64,000 nt of DNA from Clusia tigrina (taxonomy: Eukaryota > Arthropoda > Insecta > Diptera > Clusiidae), in the NCBI GenBank assembly GCA_920105625.2, contig OV050031.1:8381582-8445581 (forward strand). Reading direction: 5' to 3'. Of the stretch, positions 59,692-64,000 are shown in pieces; position 1 is the stretch's first letter; each line of letters starts with the position of its first letter. The notes beneath the pieces were generated by a model. That model ran no database searches. It was not told where the DNA came from and saw only the letters and a list, made by a program, of their open reading frames with translations. Both the position numbers and the translations under genes were made by a program.

Positions 59692-59870
59692 ACGCGCACG
59701 AATTCAGCACCGAACTTAAATCGAAAAACAATTCTTAAATAGAGTAGAAATCGAAAATACATGCATAGAACCTTGACTAAAACAAAAGGTCTACGATGAA
59801 CAACATTGCGCAGGCAACGACATTTGCCGCCGAGGGATTGCGGCTGAGGCGGCGACGCAAGAGATTTTAT
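59692..59870 (+). CDS. Candidate exon: 5'UTR plus 25-codon Arg-rich start
   Basis: A 179-bp segment lies between a strong acceptor (TTTCATTTCTAG, ending 59691) and a donor (TTTAT|GTAAATACC, GT at 59871). An ATG at 59796 has A at -3 and opens 25 codons to the donor: an N-terminal stretch MNNIAQATTFAAEGLR then LRRRRKRFY. The coding part is GC-rich and complex against an AT-rich background. Reading through the donor, the frame stops soon after, as expected if this is an intron. The basic cluster could be a nuclear signal or a cytoplasmic membrane-proximal motif; too little is present to assign a protein. The continuation exon is not visible in the remaining 4 kb. It would be an alternative first coding exon of a gene running rightward. 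Confidence 0.35.
59761..59799 (+). other. Upstream ORF overlapping the candidate start codon
   Basis: A 12-codon ORF (MHRTLTKTKGLR) whose TGA (59797-59799) overlaps the candidate main ATG (59796-59798) as ATGA. In eukaryotes such uORFs can reduce or couple downstream initiation; whether it is used here is unknown. Confidence 0.3.
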
Positions 59871-60047
59871 GTAAATACCTTCTTTTTTCTTGATAAATCA
59901 GAGCATCACAAAAAACATTAAATAAATATACGTATATATATATTTTAATATTTATTTATTTTATTCAATTGAAATTCAATAAAAATTGTAAATGTACTTC
60001 TCTTTTTAAAACTTCACCAACTTTAAAGCAGAGCAATAAACCTGCTG

Positions 60048-60055
60048 TGACGTCA
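60048..60055. promoter_or_regulatory. CRE-type palindrome TGACGTCA
   Basis: Second exact CRE match in the window, 178 bp downstream of the exon candidate and 150 bp upstream of a good donor-like AAG|GTGAGA at 60208. Confidence 0.3.
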
Positions 60056-60670
60056 CAAAATTATTTAATCTTCATATAAAACACAAAATGTATTTCTCTA
60101 CTTAAAATCATATATTTGTCAAAAATCAGATGAACACACGTTTATCAAATTAAGCCGCAGCAGAGGTAGCGGCAGCGACAGCAGAACCACCTTAAATTGC
60201 TCGGAAGGTGAGACAAATTGTTATCAAAAACAAAAGTATCCGCAACACAAAAAAAAATTTCATCAAAGCAAATCTTCACACAATGTAATCAAAAGAAACA
60301 AAAATCGCGCATACACCGCTCACACATTTCAATACACGACGAAAGTAAAGTAACGACTGAATTCATTCATTTGGAGCTGGCAAGCAAAGAATGCTCAAGT
60401 TCCCCCGCACATAACGAAAAGCAAAAACAAAAACAAACGCAAAAGCAAAAGCAGCAGCAACAACAATACTAAACGATCGAGCGCACGAAGCAAGGGATCC
60501 CAGTAGAAACAAAAGGCACTTCTTTAAGCGCTTTATACCTCTTGCGACAAAAATTATAGACTCTTCTCTATAATTCTTGCTCTTGCGATATGTGTTCTAC
60601 CTAAAAGAGGTTTGTACAACTCAGATGGCATAGAAAATCATCGTTTAGACGGTCGAAAAACACACGTCGT
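60056..60670. other. Unique block with CAA/CAG-rich patch
   Basis: AAGCAAAAACAAAAACAAACG and GCAGCAGCAACAACAA at about 60415-60465. No exon is supported. Confidence 0.5.
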
Positions 60671-60955
60671 GATATGATTCACAAAAAATATTGTGTTCAA
60701 AGAAATATTTTCAAAGTAAATATACAAAAAATTGTATGTAGTTGGCAACGCATTCACCTTCACCGCAGTGAGGCTAGCAAATTATATATTGTATATGATA
60801 TGATATGATATGATATGATTCACAAAAAATTTTGTGTTCAAAGAAATATTTTCAAAGTAAATATACAAATAATTTTATGTAGTTGGCAACGCATTCACCT
60901 TCACCACAGTGAGGCTAGCAAATTATATATTGTATATGATATATGATAGAAAAAC
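60671..60955. repeat. 141-bp tandem duplication with (GATAT)n at the junction
   Basis: Both units run GATATGATTCACAAAAAAT, TTGTGTTCAAAGAAATATTTTC, GTAGTTGGCAACGCATTCACC, CAGTGAGGCTAGCAAATTATA with few differences, so the duplication is recent. A (GATAT)n run joins them. Confidence 0.92.
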
Positions 60956-61189
60956 GGGAAGAGAAAAATTTAAAAACAAGCAGATACGCTTTCGAATGGA
61001 AACTAGGAGTGAAATTAAAGGCGTAATATAGGAAATAACACTATAATATTACAATATACCTAATTACCGCATGGCGAATTAATCCACAAAAAAATTTGTA
61101 ATTTTAATTTGAAAGGTAATAATTGTGTTGGTGGAAATGTCGATTCTAATAGAAACCAACATTGCAATTTTGAGATGATCGAAAGTTAT

Positions 61190-61575
61190 GGAATTCAGCA
61201 TTTTATGGAATTCAGCAATTTAAAGTGATCAAAATACAAAATACCGGTAAGCCATTTTGTCTTATAATGTACATAAGGACTGTGGGAAAGTGGGAAATCA
61301 AAGCAATCGCTTCCCCATTTATCCTTCATGGAAAGGTGGAGAGAATGATGTAAACGAAACGTCATCTCATGCCAATGGAAAGTAGGATTATAATGTCAAT
61401 GGAAAGTAGGATTATAATGTAATGGATTCAGCAATTTAAAGTGGATAAATCTAGGATACAAAATACCAGTAAACTATTTTGTCTTATAATGCAGACTAGG
61501 ACTTTAGCAAAGGGGGGAAAACAAAACACTTCCTATCTCATTTCTCCTTCGATGGAAATTGGGATAATAATATGA
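61190..61575. repeat. Diverged tandem duplication, about 235 bp
   Basis: ATTCAGCAATTTAAAGTG, ACAAAATACC-GTAA, ATTTTGTCTTATAATG and ATTT-TCCTTC-ATGGAAA occur in order twice. A smaller duplication (GTCAATGGAAAGTAGGATTATAA) lies between. Confidence 0.75.
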
Positions 61576-63617
61576 GAGAACCTCATGGCCGAGTCGCTGA
61601 TGGTCGAGTCTGTCAATGTCGATTCACCTTCTAATAGAAAATTCGAGTGCTACTTCCTCCAACAAAGTGAATCAGTTGTTTTTAACCTAACTATTTATTG
61701 CTGCTTACCTCATATCCTAGTAAAATCTCCAGGTTTATTCCGTTCATTATCTTTTGATTACTTAGTTTAGCACTGTTTACTTTTCACTGAATTCCCATAA
61801 CTTCCATTTGATTTCTTTTTCTATAATAATTAAGTGAGAAATAACTTTTTTGTTTAGCAGCTTCCGCCACATTTTCTATTGGGTTGCTGACCATGCGACA
61901 CGATTCTACGAGCGCGCAAAGAGCATGTGAGACCCAAAGAGACTTATCAAACACGACAAGTATGAAATTAAAAAGGCTTGATCGAGGAGCAAAATATTAA
62001 GGGATATAAAACATGAGAGTAGCAACACAAATTTGGAGCAGTGTTGCTTTTAATTTTTCTAGCCTAGTTTTATGCCTATTTTTTTTAAGTTTTAAATTAA
62101 TTGGTAGGGTAAATGGAATTTCGTTAGACAGCATGAAAAGTGGAAATGTTTCGAGAAAAAACGAAAGAGATGATAATACATTTTGCATGAATACATTTTG
62201 CACTTCTCGACAGTACACTCTAAATTCAAAGTCCTGTTGTTTACTAAATATTTCCTAAAATCATAGTAGACCAGTCGCGATCATGGTAAGATGCGACACT
62301 GCTCAAGCCTCTTAAATAAATAAATCAATAAAGAGTGAGAGTGAAACAAGTTTTAATTGATTTCATAGAGCACAAACTCGAGCGTGAGAGGGTGCTTCAG
62401 TTGCTGAACTCTATTCTCCAATAATTAAGTCATATTTGAAGAGTGGCAACAACAAAGAGAGGCTGAATGAAAATCAATCAGTTATTTGTGTAATTTGAGA
62501 AGTTTGTCTGGCTTTGTGGGTTGTTTTATCTCTTTTTATTTTGAATGTGTAATTGAGATACATAGATATGCTTGTATGGAAGGATTTTTACACCTATATA
62601 CATATGTACAAATCTTAGCAATTATAACATCCAAATAACTCAATACAAAAAAGGTTTTTAATAATTATGGACAAAAAAAACCATCTGCTTACAAACCAAA
62701 ACTTTGGTTAGTTTATATGGCTCGAAGAAAATTGGTGCCCGGTGGTAACATCACCAAGCCACCAACTCAAACAATGAATCATTCCGTGTAAAACATATTC
62801 AAGCAGAGGTGGTTATCATACAAATTTGTTGGTCTTGACTGAAGTAACTTCTGCAGAAGGTAGCAGGGAGATTAGAAGAAAGAAGCCTCCCTGCTACTTT
62901 GCAGTCGTGATCTGGGTTATCTCACACAAAGATTAGCAGGTGAAGCTTTTGTACATATTTATATTTCACACATAGCGGAACTATACAGAGGGATCTAATC
63001 TGAAAGAGAAACTCTTTGCTGTCAAAACTGAACGAATTTTTCGATAGAAAAAGATGTCCCTCTGTCTTTATAATATAAATTATATGGTGGCGATAACTTA
63101 AAATAAGGACATATTTGATCATAGATCACTAGTATTGCTTGTTGTTAATTTGGAGAAGCTCCACTCAGGCCCGGTTACCCTGAATATTAATATGAATACA
63201 TAGTACAGCATAAATTGCATAAATGGACACAAATTGTTCTTACATGAACCCACACTGAACCTGAACTGAGTACCTTCTATTAAATAATAACACATCATTA
63301 TAAATACCAAAACTAATCACATAAATCACGCGCTTGTTTTTCAAAGTCAGATTATTTTTTACACTTTATCATTATCGCTGAAGAATTTAATCTACAAAGA
63401 GATATACAGGTATGTACTATGTAATATATAATAATATATACAGACATATACGTGTTATGGAAGGGCACGAATTGCGGCAGTTCAATAAAAACATAGTTTA
63501 CCCATCCATACCTTGACTCACTTATTATCCTTGCTAAGCGTAGACGCCAACCACCCTTCCCACAGCCACACGTACATACATGTGCATATTTATGAAGGCA
63601 AGAGTGTATCTAGAATA
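61576..63617. other. AT-rich non-coding block
   Basis: No gene, array or element recognised. The frame at 62013-62258 (81 codons) has a hydrophobic N-terminal half that could suggest a signal or membrane segment, but has no other support. Confidence 0.45.
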
Positions 63618-63645
63618 TGCATGTATGTATGTATGTGTGTGTGTT
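63618..63645. repeat. (ATGT)n/(GT)n microsatellite
   Basis: ATGTATGTATGTATGTGTGTG. Confidence 0.9.
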
Positions 63646-64000
63646 TGCATAACTATTTTTCCGACTACATAAGTATCTGCATAGAGATATTGAATTTCAA
63701 TAGCATGCCTGCAACTGGCAGGAGGTGTGACGTATGTGCATTCATACGCAGATAACGTTTATTGCTGCTTCACGGTTTCAATTATGCCAATTCCATGTGA
63801 TTACGTCACTTGCCTATCCACGCAGCGCAGGTGAAAATGGTTACATATTACAAATAAGCTATTGCGAGACGTTTTTCAACGACGTCATTCCAGAAATTAT
63901 TACATCACCAGTAATAATGATTGCAGCAGCGTAATATGCAGTGAAATCGATGCTAGAGGCCAATCGGCCAGGCAGCCAGCCGCTCAGCCAGCCAAGTTAA
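63646..64000. other. Unique DNA to the window end
   Basis: A 66-codon frame at 63734-63934 has no domain. GCCAGCC-type short repeats lie at 63966-63992. Confidence 0.45.

Overview
This window reads as a long non-coding stretch of a dipteran insect nuclear genome, either a very large intron or a gene desert. A tephritid fruit fly or close relative is my best guess (an inference, not proven). The evidence is AT-rich DNA with abundant CAA/CAG and TTG/CTG trinucleotide runs, CA/GT microsatellites, degenerate non-LTR retrotransposon 3' ends carrying a TTAGGTTAGG-type tail, and tRNA-derived SINE-like elements. I found no operons, no rRNA, no intact tRNA gene and no recognisable multi-exon host gene. 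Almost all long open frames are by-products of simple or tandem repeats.

Layout. The window alternates between two textures. The first is unique-looking islands with balanced composition, trinucleotide runs and dinucleotide microsatellites, such as 1-1500, 5500-6300, 8000-9200, 10350-11400, 14240-16000, 18530-20330, 21600-22540, 23700-25600, 28250-30640, 32740-33740, 36340-38400, 42100-44200, 48090-49100, 52540-53760 and 58200-60600. The second is AT-rich intervals packed with local tandem arrays, each apparently its own family. Their periods are 83 bp (12150-13378), 92 bp (17781-18517), 58 bp (21105-21560), about 150-186 bp (22975-23520), 21 bp (27545-27902), 93 bp (30870-31300), 40 bp (35529-35671), about 200-230 bp (38444-39510), 86 bp (41233-41745), about 110 bp (44365-45235), alternating units of about 160 bp (47405-47990), 22 bp (51055-52085) and about 175 bp (55081-55545). 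A 1.07-kb purine (GA) tract lies at 1951-3020.

Mobile-element remnants. Two tRNA-derived SINE copies (13850-14085, 41254-41488), and a weaker third (20255-20400), each have box A/B-like motifs and a TAA- or TA-type tail. The two good copies each sit inside a local tandem array. Non-LTR retrotransposon 3' ends, with the C-terminal Cys/His region still readable, lie at 26094-26243, 26363-26575 and 54037-54214 on the minus strand; 3'-UTR or tail pieces lie at 9774-10224, 17484-17580 and 33940-34050. A 370-bp element with 24-bp terminal inverted repeats lies at 16486-16855. A 124-bp foldback (49351-49474) and a 58-nt hairpin (49873-49930) lie close together. An unrecognised broken protein-coding element with a Cys/His-rich 98-codon open frame lies at 5189-5485 on the minus strand; its 3' part recurs at 40248-40462.

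Possible host transcript features. The best exon candidate is 59692-59870 on the plus strand: a polypyrimidine-AG acceptor, an ATG opening a 25-codon Arg-rich frame to a GT donor, and a short upstream ORF whose stop overlaps that ATG. A possible Inr-type core promoter is at 22197-22231. Three small ATG ORFs (10369-10596 minus, 21792-21998 plus, 42783-43199 plus) are recorded at low confidence. The features do not form one functional unit. The window mainly documents transposon decay and rapid local tandem duplication between more conserved-looking islands.
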